Origin: Lachnospiraceae bacterium
Lineage (GTDB): Bacteria; Bacillota; Clostridia; Lachnospirales; Lachnospiraceae
Length of the DNA: 57,128 nt
Reading direction: 5' to 3'
Assembly (NCBI GenBank): GCA_017623815.1
Contig: JAGAOK010000004.1
Span: forward strand, 1-57,128
Shown here: one piece after another, positions 9,540 through 20,202 of the stretch
How the letters are laid out: each line of letters begins with the position of its first letter
Position numbering within the stretch: position 1 is the first letter of the stretch
Translations under genes and position numbers: made by a program
The notes under the pieces: model-generated
Told to the model about the DNA's origin: nothing
Seen by the model: only the letters and a program-made list of their open reading frames with translations
Databases searched by the model: none

Positions 9540-12168
9540 TCCGATTCCCTTTCAAATACTTTTCCTCAAAACGGTCTCTCGGCATCGGGCGATCAAAATA
9601 ATACCCCTGTACCAATCGAACCTGCATACCTTCAAGCACTTTATATTGATCTCTTGTCTCAATTCCCTCAACGCAAATGCTGACGCCGATTGCTCCTGCC
9701 AGCTCTGCCACCATCTTGATAAACGACTGAGAATAGGAGTCTTCCGCCAGTTCTGCCACAAAACTCTGATCTACTTTAATCACATCCAACGGAATCTCAC
9801 GAATATGATTGAGTGACGAATAACCGGTTCCGAAATCATCCAGTGCGATTCTCACCCCAAGATCGCGAATGCTATTTAAGATTTCCTTCATTCGTTCCAT
9901 GTCGTTAATTGCCAGGCTTTCTGTCACTTCCAACGTCAGGTTCCTCGGATTGACTCCCGTCTCATCCAAGGTTCGTTTCACAATATTGACAATATCCGCC
10001 TGCAAAAGCTGCACCACTGACAAATTGACATTCACTTTGTATTCCGGATGCCCGTTATCATTCCAATATTTACACGCAGTGCAGGCTTCTCGCATCACAT
10101 AATTTCCAATCGGATTAATCAAACCAAGATATTCAGCCAGAGGAATAAAATCTGATGGCGGTATAAAACCAAACGCGGCAGAATTCCACCTTACAAGCGC
10201 CTCAGCACCCATGCAAGGTGTCCCCGTTTTTTGTATATCTATAATCGGCTGGTAGTACACTTCAAACTCCTTGTATCCATCCGATGTTGCATTTCGCATG
10301 TTTTTTTCCATATCCAGACGTCTGCCCGATGTCGAACTGATATTGTCAGAATATACGGCAATACGATTCTTTCCGCCTTTTTTCGCTTCGTACATGGCTA
10401 TATCCGCTTTTTTAATCAGTTCCTGTACATCTTCTCCATTTTCCGGAAAATGACAGATTCCCATACTCATCGTACAGTAATAATCCACATCTTTTAAAAA
10501 CCATGGCTTGGCAAAAATTTCCTTAATCTCTTCGGTAATCTCATCAAAACGATCAAAACTTTCCGGCGGAATAATGATGACAAACTCATCACCACCCATA
10601 CGATAGCAGCTATTCTGAATCCCTTCAATTCTCCGCAGGCTGCTGGAAATCGCTTTCAAAAGCACATCTCCATATCGATGCCCCAGTCCGTCATTGATAT
10701 GTTTAAAATCATCCAAATCAAGATACAGGAGCCCGCCCGGTCTTTTTTCAAGTTTTGCATGCTCAATCTGCATTGCCAGATCTCTCTCGCAACACATACG
10801 ATTGTAAAGACCTGTTAAAAAGTCCGTATACGCCTGCTGTTCAATCTTTCTTTGATACAACTTTTTATCTGTAATATCATATAATGTGCAGAACACAACG
10901 TTTCTGCCGTCTACCCAGTCAATATATCTGTACTGCATATCATACCAACGTTTGCGCGTCCTGTGCTGAAGTTCATAAAACCCTTCCCGCACGCCAATCG
11001 GTCTGGCCTCATCAAGCAGTTCATTCAAAGTTCCCTTCAAAAGCTCTTCCTCGAAATCACGCTTTAATAATTCGTTGGCAAACAACACTTCGCCCGTCTC
11101 CATATCCCGGACATACACACAGCTTCCCACCATATTGAGAATATCCGTCAGCGTATTGTACGAACTCACCATGGAATTATGTGCCACACGTCTCTCAAGC
11201 ATACTTTGCAGTATTTTCGCTACATCGCCCACAAATTTAACTTCTTCCATATTCCATGTTCTGTTTGTCCGGGTCTGAGCAAAAAACAGATACATCGCTA
11301 CATTTCCACGCAGCAAAATAGGTATGGAAATAAATGCCCGGATTCCCTTTTGATTCATATCCTCCTTCAGTTGCAACGATACTGTAGAATCTGAGGAGAC
11401 AATCATATTTTTATCACTTTGTAAAATCACAGGTCTTTCCATTGACTTTTGTCCCACATAACATTTCGGATCCTTCGGTCCACTGAACGCAATTAAATCC
11501 ACAAACTCCCCGCCGCGTAAAACCTGAAACAGACCAGCTACTCCTGTTTGAAGGTAATCTTGTGCTATCTCAAGCGTTTTTTGCGCCAGTTCCTCAAATG
11601 GTTCACTGCCAACTAAAAGCTGCACAATATGAGTCATGGTTTCTGCGCGTTTAAGCGACTCACTCATTTCCTCTTCATAATAACGGCTGCGACGACTTTG
11701 TGCCTGCGCTTCCTCTTTTCGCATATTCGCGTCCGTCAAACCTTCCATCCACATGCGCATAAGATCCAGCGCCTGATAAAACCGCGGTTCCGTTGTGATC
11801 TTTGAAAATCCGGTTGCCACATTATCTGCCTGCTCCGTTTTTTCTATATCTAAAACACAACAAGCAAGCCAACATAATATTGGCTTGCTCTCTGCTTTTA
11901 CCGCAACCGCTGCAATCTTCACATTAGAAAACTCAGTCCCTTCTACAATCTGGTCTTCCATAGAGGATATTCTCAGACGGTCGTACAATCTCATAAATTT
12001 CTGTTTATCGATCAACTGTAACATCCGCTCTGCATCTGATGAATCGCCGGACACCTTGGTAAGTATATTTCCCTCTCCGTCTACACTGAAGATTAAAACA
12101 TCCGCCAAAGCCGCAAATCCATCCTGCATCCTGCTGATGTAATCACGTTCTATCATTTCGTTAATCAA
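9529..12168 (-). CDS. GAF/PAS-GGDEF-EAL cyclic-di-GMP synthase/phosphodiesterase
   Basis: This 879-residue cytoplasmic protein has a helical N-terminal region (1-170), a GAF-like domain (about 180-325), a PAS-like domain (about 340-440, ending in the typical LYDITDKKLYQRKIEQQA), a GGDEF domain with intact active site MGGDEF (about 525) and a C-terminal EAL domain with GAEALVRWN (about 655) and DDFGTGYSSL. Both catalytic motifs are complete, so it can in principle both make and break cyclic-di-GMP. The likely start is a TTG at 12168, since AAGGGGG lies eight or so bases upstream; the ATG at 12156 is too far from it. It lies 22 bases behind guaB, which supplies the GTP pool, and overlaps the next membrane gene. 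Confidence 0.9.
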   Translation of the reverse strand: MINEMIERDYISRMQDGFAALADVLIFSVDGEGNILTKVSGDSSDAERMLQLIDKQKFMRLYDRLRISSMEDQIVEGTEFSNVKIAAVAVKAESKPILCWLACCVLDIEKTEQADNVATGFSKITTEPRFYQALDLMRMWMEGLTDANMRKEEAQAQSRRSRYYEEEMSESLKRAETMTHIVQLLVGSEPFEELAQKTLEIAQDYLQTGVAGLFQVLRGGEFVDLIAFSGPKDPKCYVGQKSMERPVILQSDKNMIVSSDSTVSLQLKEDMNQKGIRAFISIPILLRGNVAMYLFFAQTRTNRTWNMEEVKFVGDVAKILQSMLERRVAHNSMVSSYNTLTDILNMVGSCVYVRDMETGEVLFANELLKRDFEEELLKGTLNELLDEARPIGVREGFYELQHRTRKRWYDMQYRYIDWVDGRNVVFCTLYDITDKKLYQRKIEQQAYTDFLTGLYNRMCCERDLAMQIEHAKLEKRPGGLLYLDLDDFKHINDGLGHRYGDVLLKAISSSLRRIEGIQNSCYRMGGDEFVIIIPPESFDRFDEITEEIKEIFAKPWFLKDVDYYCTMSMGICHFPENGEDVQELIKKADIAMYEAKKGGKNRIAVYSDNISSTSGRRLDMEKNMRNATSDGYKEFEVYYQPIIDIQKTGTPCMGAEALVRWNSAAFGFIPPSDFIPLAEYLGLINPIGNYVMREACTACKYWNDNGHPEYKVNVNLSVVQLLQADIVNIVKRTLDETGVNPRNLTLEVTESLAINDMERMKEILNSIRDLGVRIALDDFGTGYSSLNHIREIPLDVIKVDQSFVAELAEDSYSQSFIKMVAELAGAIGVSICVEGIETRDQYKVLEGMQVRLVQGYYFDRPMPRDRFEEKYLKGNRNGR

Positions 12169-12183
12169 GGGTGGTACCCCCTT
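12167..12183 (-). promoter_or_regulatory. Small hairpin covering the ribosome site and TTG start of the GGDEF-EAL gene
   Basis: On the minus strand AAGGG-GGTACCA-CCCTT folds so that the AAGGG ribosome site pairs with CCCTT, whose last bases are the first two bases of the TTG start codon. This would lower translation of the downstream gene relative to guaB. The stem has only five pairs, so the effect is uncertain. Confidence 0.4.
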
Positions 12184-12190
12184 ATATTTA

Positions 12191-13666
<1,476 letters not shown>

Positions 13667-13703
13667 TCAAATTAGTCTGCATTTCTATCTTAACTTATCG
13701 GGA

Positions 13704-13732
13704 AGTTTATCAGACTTCTCCGATTCCGTCAA
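13704..13732 (-). promoter_or_regulatory. guaB promoter
   Basis: On the minus strand TTGACG (13727-13732) and TAAACT (13704-13709) are separated by exactly 17 bases, a plausible housekeeping sigma promoter about 60 bases ahead of the guaB start. Confidence 0.5.
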
Positions 13733-13741
13733 TCCCAAAAA

Positions 13742-14248
13742 TCAATCCTTGAATACTTTACGCGGCGAAGCAGTAAACATCTGCTCATAAAGTTCATCCG
13801 TCATCTCAATTTTTACCAGCCACAACTCTTTTTCCACATGTACCACCATCTCAAAAACACGTGCATCTTCAGAGCCCGATGTATAATCCTTAACTTTGCT
13901 GACTTTGCTTTTCATCTGATCCAGGTGATGCGATCCGGAAGGAGCAAGCACCTCCAGTGTAGTCGTTAAATCGAATTCCGCAATTTTTTTACGTTTCTTT
14001 CGATTTTTAATCTGATCCACATAAAAACTCTTATCAAGATACAGATATTCATACTCTACATTTACATTTTCTTCAATTAAATAAGACCCCAGAAGTAATA
14101 TAACTCCCAGCAACAAAAAAGGAGCCACAAAATATAGCAATCCCACAGCCAGTAAGGCCATTCCCAACATCATGCAAATAAAATGAAGGCTCTTTATCAA
14201 GCGGGACGCTTTTCTTTTCACCAGAAGTTCCACATAATTTTCTGTCAT
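13742..14248 (-). CDS. Small two-helix membrane protein (DUF6106-like)
   Basis: The 168-residue protein has a hydrophobic pair at about 22-60 and a cytoplasmic C-terminal half rich in charged residues (KNRKKRKKIAEFDL followed by a predicted beta-rich part). It resembles small clostridial membrane proteins catalogued as DUF6106, but no function is known. It lies between the ECF sigma operon and guaB, with about 96 bases to guaB. The start has an AAGGAGGACAG site nearby. Confidence 0.6.
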   Translation of the reverse strand: MTENYVELLVKRKASRLIKSLHFICMMLGMALLAVGLLYFVAPFLLLGVILLLGSYLIEENVNVEYEYLYLDKSFYVDQIKNRKKRKKIAEFDLTTTLEVLAPSGSHHLDQMKSKVSKVKDYTSGSEDARVFEMVVHVEKELWLVKIEMTDELYEQMFTASPRKVFKD

Positions 14249-14392
14249 TTTCTGTCCTCCTTCAAAAAAACAAATACATATTTATGATATTACATTTTTT
14301 GTCGTTTTTCAAGGAAAAGCCGCAAGACATTTCGCACGATTTTAGGTGGAAATTCATGGCATTTTTGGGCAAATTTATTTATATACCAAGAA

Positions 14393-14432
14393 AGTCCTTC
14401 CTGCAGACACATTTGATTCTGCAAGAAGGACT
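14393..14432 (-). terminator. Hairpin terminator behind the anti-sigma gene
   Basis: AGTCCTTCCTGCAGA (14393-14407) pairs with TCTGCAAGAAGGACT (14418-14432) with one mismatch, giving a 15-bp stem. On the minus strand it is followed by only a short T-run (TTCTT), so termination may be partial. The rest of the 14249-14458 gap holds nothing else I recognise. Confidence 0.6.
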
Positions 14433-14458
14433 CATTCATCCTCATACCCATATTTATC

Positions 14459-15316
14459 TTACTGCTGCGTAGCACTCTCTACGGTATAATACAAAGCATC
14501 TTCTGACAGCTTTGCGCTTATCACATACACACCATCCGCGGCAAGTGCAAGCATTTTTTCTTCCGGAACAAACAAACTGACTGTTTCCGATGACTCGCTT
14601 GCGCTTTTTACCGCCGTGTACATCACTCCGCCTTCCCAGGCGATGCCTTCCCCCTGAATTGTAACTGTCATTTCTACCTCTTGTTCTGCTTCGCTCTCCT
14701 GCAGAATCTCTGAGATAACTCCATCTTCAGGCGGCATCTGCTGTTGCGCAACCTGTTCGCCGCTTTCCGCACCGCCGGTTATTCCAAGATCTTTTACATC
14801 AGCACTATCCGTTCCGCTTTGCCCTGTCATATCAGTAGCCTGCACGGATTCTTCTACCAAAACATCCGATGGTATCTCTATCTGCGCCGTACCATCAGAA
14901 ACCTCTTCCATCGGCGCTGATTCCTCTACGGCCGACTCACTTTCCGATGCATCCACCACCAGATTTTCAATGGTTACATTTTCAATCTTCTGCGGTACCG
15001 AATCCGTTGCCATCTCGCTTTTTTGGTTCTGTCTTGTAAAAAGATAAACCGGAACAATAATCACAAGTGCAAACAGACATGCTGCCACGGAAGCTATCAT
15101 GCGATAATGCTGATAGCGAATGCGGCGTTTTTTCCTTTCTTTTTTCGTTTTTGAGGTGGAACTTGAAACCAGTGCTTCTACTTCTTCAGTTCCTCCGTCC
15201 TGACCTTTCGCCGTAGCACGCTCCAGCGCATCCACCCCGGCTTCAATACGATCCCAAAGGTCAGGCGCCTGAGCATTTAAATATTCTTTATATTCTTTCT
15301 CGAAATTCTTACTCAT
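14459..15316 (-). CDS. Single-pass membrane partner of the ECF sigma factor (putative anti-sigma)
   Basis: The 285-residue protein begins with SKNFEKEYKEYLNAQAPDLWDRIEAGVD, a motif common in clostridial proteins paired with ECF sigma factors. A basic stretch (KKERKKRRIRYQHYR) and one membrane helix (about 93-113, IASVAACLFALVIIVPVYLF) follow. The outer part is a Ser/Glu/Val-rich, low-complexity region and ends in a short folded segment. There is no HxxxCxxC zinc motif. The ATG at 15316 has AGGAG nine bases upstream and overlaps the sigma gene by eight bases, so they are translationally coupled. The anti-sigma role is inferred from this arrangement. Confidence 0.7.
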   Translation of the reverse strand: MSKNFEKEYKEYLNAQAPDLWDRIEAGVDALERATAKGQDGGTEEVEALVSSSTSKTKKERKKRRIRYQHYRMIASVAACLFALVIIVPVYLFTRQNQKSEMATDSVPQKIENVTIENLVVDASESESAVEESAPMEEVSDGTAQIEIPSDVLVEESVQATDMTGQSGTDSADVKDLGITGGAESGEQVAQQQMPPEDGVISEILQESEAEQEVEMTVTIQGEGIAWEGGVMYTAVKSASESSETVSLFVPEEKMLALAADGVYVISAKLSEDALYYTVESATQQ

Positions 15317-15878
15317 ATCCACATCTCCTAAGTTTTTTGATCGCATTCTGATAACGCCACGTGATGGTTCCCATCGGGGTATTTAGAAGCTGCGCAATTT
15401 CTTTGAACGTCATATCCGCAACAATCTTAAGCTGAATGACTTCCCTCTCATTGTCATTGAGCATCGAAAGTGCCTCCTGAAGCGACAAATCAGAAATCAC
15501 TTCATCCTCCACCTGACTTGTGTTATCACCACCGTAAATACTGTGACCATAACTTTCTCCCTCTGCGGATTCGCCAGCATCCTCCATCTTGTCGCTAAGC
15601 TCCATACGTCTGTGTTTGCGCAAAAAATCAATCGCCATATTTCTGGCTATGCGCACCATCCACGCACGGTGTCCGTTGCCCGGTTTGTAACTTGATGCCA
15701 CCGACCAGAGCTTGATAAAAAAGTCTGCACTGATATCTTCCGCATTTTCTTTATTCTTAAGTACATCCAAAACCACGGCATAAATATAGCCGATGTATTC
15801 TTCATAAATCATCCGTAGGCCGTCTTTATCCCCCTGCGCCATCCGGCTGATGCATTCTTCAAATTGTATGTCAGTCAC
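15309..15878 (-). CDS. ECF (sigma-70 group 4) RNA polymerase sigma factor
   Basis: The 189-residue protein has sigma region 2 at about 12-90 (EDISADFFIKLWSVASSYKPG, RIARNMAIDFLRKHRR) and region 4 at about 130-185 (LNDNEREVIQLKIVADMTFKE, then IAQLLNTPMGTITWRYQNAI). These directly match the ECF family. It is started by a GTG at 15878 with AAAGGAG nine bases ahead. A Gly/Asp/Ser-rich linker of about 35 residues separates the two regions. It lies 79 bases behind dapF and overlaps the gene for its membrane partner. The signal it answers is unknown; a cell-envelope stress role is a guess from family behaviour. Confidence 0.9.
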   Translation of the reverse strand: MTDIQFEECISRMAQGDKDGLRMIYEEYIGYIYAVVLDVLKNKENAEDISADFFIKLWSVASSYKPGNGHRAWMVRIARNMAIDFLRKHRRMELSDKMEDAGESAEGESYGHSIYGGDNTSQVEDEVISDLSLQEALSMLNDNEREVIQLKIVADMTFKEIAQLLNTPMGTITWRYQNAIKKLRRCGYE

Positions 15879-15957
15879 CGGTAACTACTCCTTTCTGACA
15901 TAAAACGTACGATTCTCTCACCGTATTTTATGGTCGTTTTCTATAAATAATCTCAGT

Positions 15958-16797
15958 TTATTCTTTCCAAGGATATTCACCCTCAAATACTGTCTCTGCC
16001 GGCCCTGTCATATAGACAAGATTTGCCTCTCGGTCCCATTCGATTTCTATTTCACCGCCAAGAACTTTGACAAATACATGATTCCCTGTATGACCACCAA
16101 GCACGCACGCTACAGCTGTTGCGCAGCATCCGGTTCCGCACGCGAGCGTCTCACCGCTTCCGCGTTCCCACACGCGCATCTCCACATGGGAATCATCGAT
16201 GACTTTGACAAACTCTGTATTGGTACGATTCGGAAACCGTTCATGCTGTTCAAAATGCGGACCTATCTCCTCAATTTTCATCCCCGCCACATCATCAAGA
16301 AATACCACCGCATGCGGATTCCCCATAGACACGCAGGTCATGCGATAGGTTTGGTCATTTACTATAATCTCTTCATCGATTACCTGCTCATTCGGTGAAA
16401 TGACCGGAACATTTACCGCCGTAAGTTCCGGCTGTCCCATATTAACACGCACCTTTGTCACTTTCCCGTTTTCCACTGTCATATCCAAATATTTGATTTT
16501 CCCGCAGCTTTCTACTGCCACCTGACTTTTCTGTGTCAATCCGTGATCATACACAAACTTTCCGACGCAGCGCATTCCGTTTCCGCACATCTCTGAGCGG
16601 CTTCCGTCCGCATTGTACATCTCCATCTCAAAATCCGCAATCTCAGATGGGTTGATAAAAATCACTCCGTCCGATCCGATTCCGAAATGCCTATCACTTG
16701 CTGTAATCGCCAGCTGCTTTTTATTTTTTATATGCTCTTTGGCACCATCCACATATACGTAGTCGTTGCCGCATCCATGCATTTTCGTAAATCTCAT
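15958..16797 (-). CDS. dapF: Diaminopimelate epimerase
   Basis: This 279-residue cofactor-free racemase converts LL- to meso-diaminopimelate for lysine and peptidoglycan synthesis. Both catalytic cysteines are present, in MCGNGMRC (about 72-79) and ACGTGCCA (about 221-228), together with the N-terminal MHGCGNDYVYVD motif. Length is normal. The ATG at 16797 has AGGAGGAAACGGA upstream, and a -10 box TATAAT lies at 16829-16834. It precedes the ECF sigma gene on the same strand and might be read together with it. Confidence 0.97.
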   Translation of the reverse strand: MRFTKMHGCGNDYVYVDGAKEHIKNKKQLAITASDRHFGIGSDGVIFINPSEIADFEMEMYNADGSRSEMCGNGMRCVGKFVYDHGLTQKSQVAVESCGKIKYLDMTVENGKVTKVRVNMGQPELTAVNVPVISPNEQVIDEEIIVNDQTYRMTCVSMGNPHAVVFLDDVAGMKIEEIGPHFEQHERFPNRTNTEFVKVIDDSHVEMRVWERGSGETLACGTGCCATAVACVLGGHTGNHVFVKVLGGEIEIEWDREANLVYMTGPAETVFEGEYPWKE

Positions 16798-16828
16798 TTC
16801 CGTTTCCTCCTATTGTTTAAACGCATAC

Positions 16829-16834
16829 ATTATA
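16829..16834 (-). promoter_or_regulatory. -10 box for dapF
   Basis: The minus strand reads a perfect TATAAT about 32 bases before the dapF start. A -35 is not clear (TTGTGG lies at 20 bases). Confidence 0.45.
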
Positions 16835-16869
16835 CCTTGTTTTTTCTTTCTGCGCCACAAAAATATGAA

Positions 16870-16898
16870 TTGCCTATCCCCAAACAATATGCTATACT
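16870..16898 (+). promoter_or_regulatory. Promoter for the 16941 lipoprotein gene
   Basis: TTGCCT (16870-16875) and TATACT (16893-16898) are separated by exactly 17 bases and stand about 43 bases before the ATG at 16941. The promoter looks intact although the gene has an early stop. Confidence 0.6.
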
Positions 16899-16940
16899 CC
16901 TTGAGTTGAAACAAATATATATTTTATGGAGGCATTCTTT

Positions 16941-17690
16941 ATGAAAAAATTTTAAAAAACAGTTGGTATCCTTGCCCTTGTATTGATAGGCATCATCGCA
17001 CTTTACATAGTTGCATGCGGAAGCGTGGTGGCTGAAATTTCAGCCTTTCCTCAAACGTCTCCGGCTCAGTATATTACGGATTTCACTCTCCTCGAAGAAA
17101 AATCTTATGAAATATCCGAAGGAGATATTTCCATGAAAATCCCAACCAGTTATGCAACTACAAACCTCAGGGATTATTACATGATTTTCGGTGAATCCAA
17201 GTCTACAAAAAGCACTATATGTGTATACTACAAGCCACTGCAGCACGTTGCCGGCAAATTGGGGCTGGAGAATGAATTCAAAGAATATTTGGATGCCATT
17301 AAATTATTGGAAGAAGATAAACCGGACTATCCAATCAATCTTTTTTTCGACATTCCGGATGATATCTTTGAATTATATAAAAAAGTTTCAACTGCAGATA
17401 AAAACAATTTCAAATTCTGGAATCTTGCATCTGCTCTGGAAACTTCCTATTATCTTGGCACGCGCCAAACGCTTCAAGATAACGGCATCAATATTTTTGC
17501 CATCTACGAACGGGATAATGTTCGTGCCACAATATTCAACAATTCCGAGCTCGAAAATTATTATATCGTGATGCTTCACAAAAACAATCTCGCCAATGAC
17601 ACTTATCTTTTTGCTGTTGAGACCACGGAACTCGATGAAATAATAAAAATGTTAAACACTTTCGAGTATAAAACCGGATTAGACTTCTAG
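16941..17690 (+). pseudogene. Putative lipoprotein with an in-frame TAA at codon 5
   Basis: An ATG at 16941 with a strong GGAGG site eight bases upstream begins M-K-K-F and then meets TAA at 16953-16955. The same frame continues without interruption to 17690: KTVGILALVLIGIIALYIVAC is a signal sequence with the lipobox IVAC, followed by about 220 residues of mature protein of no family I recognise. The next in-frame start candidate is a TTG at 16983, which has no ribosome site and would lack the basic N-terminus. The body looks like a constrained coding region, so a single recent nonsense change (or sequencing error) is likelier than a chance ORF. Promoter and terminator both look intact. Confidence 0.65.
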
Positions 17691-17700
17691 TATTCCATCA

Positions 17701-17730
17701 TCCCGGGCTAAATATGGCCCGGGATTTTTT
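17701..17730 (+). terminator. Intrinsic terminator
   Basis: TCCCGGGC (17701-17708) pairs with GCCCGGGA (17717-17724), followed by TTTTTT, a textbook intrinsic terminator just behind the stop at 17690. Confidence 0.92.
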
Positions 17731-17790
17731 CTGTCATAATCCCCCTTTTCGTTTCATATCTTATACAAATGCTTCTACAAGGAGCCTGTT

Positions 17791-18264
17791 ATGCATTCCA
17801 AAACAAAGATTATTGTACTTCATATGAAAGAACTTGTTTATACAGGAATTTTCGTCCTTCTCGGCATTCTCTTTATCGTACTACTTGTGCTGATGTTCTT
17901 TTCCGACCGGCCGGCTGATTCCGGTAAAACCACCGCCGAGACCATGGCATACATACCCGGCATTTATACAAGTACCTTGCAGCTGGGAGATCACAATGTA
18001 GAACTGGAAATCGTTCTGGACGAAAACAACATCAATTCCATACGTCTCATGCAGCTCGACGAAGCAGTTACCACTATGTATCCGCTGATTGAGCCGTCGC
18101 TGGATTCCATATCGCAACAGATTTGCGATTCCCAGTCACTTGATCGTATCACCTTCTCCGACGATAACCGCTACACCGGCAGCGTTCTTTTGGAAGCCAT
18201 CACAGCGACAATAGAAAAGGCCGCTCCGAAGGCTGCTGCCACCGAACCGACCGTTTCAGATTAA
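17791..18264 (+). CDS. Membrane-anchored protein with FMN-binding-like domain
   Basis: The 157-residue product has a membrane helix at about 16-37 (TGIFVLLGILFIVLLVLMFF) and an outer or inner domain of about 100 residues. The pattern PGIYTSTLQLGDHNVELEIV, then SLDSISQQICDSQSLD, then YTGSVLLEAITATIEKA resembles the short FMN_bind fold (PGTYxG...V.V...I...ySGAT.TS..I..AV..A), although the Thr that would bind FMN is not certain. The ATG follows AAGGAG by eight bases. It converges on nadE with only 17 bases between stops and no visible terminator. Confidence 0.6.
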   Translation: MHSKTKIIVLHMKELVYTGIFVLLGILFIVLLVLMFFSDRPADSGKTTAETMAYIPGIYTSTLQLGDHNVELEIVLDENNINSIRLMQLDEAVTTMYPLIEPSLDSISQQICDSQSLDRITFSDDNRYTGSVLLEAITATIEKAAPKAAATEPTVSD

Positions 18265-18281
18265 TCCTTTTATTTTTTACA

Positions 18282-20192
18282 TTACATTTCTTCCAACGCC
18301 TCGAGCCAGATTCTTGCGGATGCATCGGACGGCATTCGCAGATCTCCTCGCGGCGAAACAGCTACACTTCCGACTTTCGGACCATCCGGAAGACAAGAGC
18401 GCTTAAACTGCTGGGAGAAAAATCTTCGATAACACGTTTTTAACCATTTTAATATCACTTCCTCCTCATATTCCCCTGCAAACGCCTGCTTTGCCAGACG
18501 GAAAGTCTTATCCGGCGCAAACCCGTAACGCAGCATATAATACAAAAAGAAATCGTGAAGTTCATAAGGTCCGACCAGATCTTCTGTCTTTTGCGCAATT
18601 TTTCCTTCCTGCGGTGGAAGAAGTTCCGGACTGACCGGTGTATCAAGTACGTCCATAAGCACCTTTGTAAGAGTTTCGTCTCCGCACGTATCTGCATAAT
18701 AACGTACCAAATGGCGCACTAATGTTTTCGGTACATCGCCATTGACACCATACATGGACATATGATCGCCGTTGTAGGTCGCCCACCCCAGCACCAGTTC
18801 CGAAAGATCACCTGTTCCGATGACAATCGCGCCCTTTTGGTTGGCGATATCCATCAGTACCTGCGTTCTCTCTCTGGCTTGTGAGTTTTCATACGTCACA
18901 TCATGTTTATTTTCATCCTGCCCGATATCTTCAAAATGCTGTCTGACCGCTTTCTTTATATCCACCTCCAAAAGTGTGGCTCCAAGCGCACCTGTCAGCG
19001 TACACGCATTCTCATAAGTTCTGTCCGTGGTTCCGAAACACGGCATTGTCACTGCAATGATATTTTCTCTTGCAAGACCGAGCATATCAAACGCCTTCCC
19101 TGTAACCAAAAGAGCCAGCGTGGAATCCAGACCGCCCGAAATGCCGATAACGGCTTTCTGTCCGCCGATGTGTTTCAAACGTTTTTTAAGTCCGCATGCC
19201 TGCATCGTCAGAATTTCTTCGCAGCGTTGCATTCTCTCCGCTTCATCCTCCGGTACAAACGGCGACTTCGCTACCGGTGCTTCCAGCTGTGTTTCCTGAT
19301 GTACCAGCGCTACCGGAACCGTCATATAGCTTCCCGCCTTCGGTGTAATACCCGTGGTGCTTCTTCGCCTCTGCGAAGTAATTTTATGAATGTCCAGATC
19401 TGCACATAACATACCGGTTTCAAATCGCGCAGACTCTGCGATAAGTTTTCCGTTTTCCGCAATCAGATTGTGACCTGCAAACACCAGATCCTGTGTCGAC
19501 TCACCTTCGCCTGCATTTGCCATAATATAACCGCAAAGCTGCTTTGCGCTCGCCGCACGCACAAGAAGTCTTCGATGCTCCGTTTTTCCTACTGCTTCGG
19601 TAGAAGCTGCAAGATTTACAATTACGGTTGCACCCTGCGCGGTATGAACAACGGAAGGCGACTGTGCCACCCAGAGATCCTCACAGATTTCCGCTGCCAC
19701 TTTCAGACCGCTGATTGCATCGGATTCAAACAACAAATTGGTTCCGAAAAGCACCTCTGCGCCGTCAAACTCAACCACTTCCGGTTCTTCATTTCCTGAT
19801 TCAAACCAGCGTCCCTCACCAAACTCACCATGCGATGGAATGTATCGTTTCGGGACCAGTCCGACCAGTTCCCCGCAATTGATAACCGCTGCTACATTAT
19901 AAAGAGAATTTCCCTTTGCAAACGGAAGACCGACAAAGATCAGTGCATCTATCCCGTCACTATACTCCACAATATAGCGAAGTCCTGCCAATGCTCCATC
20001 AAGAAGTGTTTCCTGCAAAAATAAATCCTGACAGGTGTATCCGGTCAGACAAAGCTCCGGGAACACAACTATCTTTGCCCCCTTTTCCTCTGCCTCATCG
20101 ATTCCTTTGCAAATCTGCTCCGCATTATAATACGGATCTCCGACTTTGATCTCCGGTGTGACTGCTGCCACTTTTATGAAACCATGTTGCAT
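18282..20192 (-). CDS. nadE: Glutamine-dependent NAD+ synthetase
   Basis: This 636-residue two-domain enzyme makes NAD+ from deamido-NAD+ with glutamine and ATP. The N-terminal nitrilase-like amidase (about 5-275) shows the catalytic Glu in FPELCLTGYTCQD and the Cys in VAAEICEDLW. The C-terminal synthetase has the ATP pyrophosphatase loop GISGGLDSTLAL (about 350) and the GTGDLSELVLGW motif. The ATG at 20192 is chosen because AGGAGG (20199-20204) touches the first ATG at 20198 and stands six bases from the second. It is the last gene of the operon and follows hslO closely. Confidence 0.95.
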   Translation of the reverse strand: MQHGFIKVAAVTPEIKVGDPYYNAEQICKGIDEAEEKGAKIVVFPELCLTGYTCQDLFLQETLLDGALAGLRYIVEYSDGIDALIFVGLPFAKGNSLYNVAAVINCGELVGLVPKRYIPSHGEFGEGRWFESGNEEPEVVEFDGAEVLFGTNLLFESDAISGLKVAAEICEDLWVAQSPSVVHTAQGATVIVNLAASTEAVGKTEHRRLLVRAASAKQLCGYIMANAGEGESTQDLVFAGHNLIAENGKLIAESARFETGMLCADLDIHKITSQRRRSTTGITPKAGSYMTVPVALVHQETQLEAPVAKSPFVPEDEAERMQRCEEILTMQACGLKKRLKHIGGQKAVIGISGGLDSTLALLVTGKAFDMLGLARENIIAVTMPCFGTTDRTYENACTLTGALGATLLEVDIKKAVRQHFEDIGQDENKHDVTYENSQARERTQVLMDIANQKGAIVIGTGDLSELVLGWATYNGDHMSMYGVNGDVPKTLVRHLVRYYADTCGDETLTKVLMDVLDTPVSPELLPPQEGKIAQKTEDLVGPYELHDFFLYYMLRYGFAPDKTFRLAKQAFAGEYEEEVILKWLKTCYRRFFSQQFKRSCLPDGPKVGSVAVSPRGDLRMPSDASARIWLEALEEM

Positions 20193-20202
20193 GGCCATCC
20201 TC

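Noticed and set aside
14290..14475. 61-codon minus-strand frame behind the anti-sigma gene
   Set aside because: Runs through the terminator hairpin and has no ribosome site.
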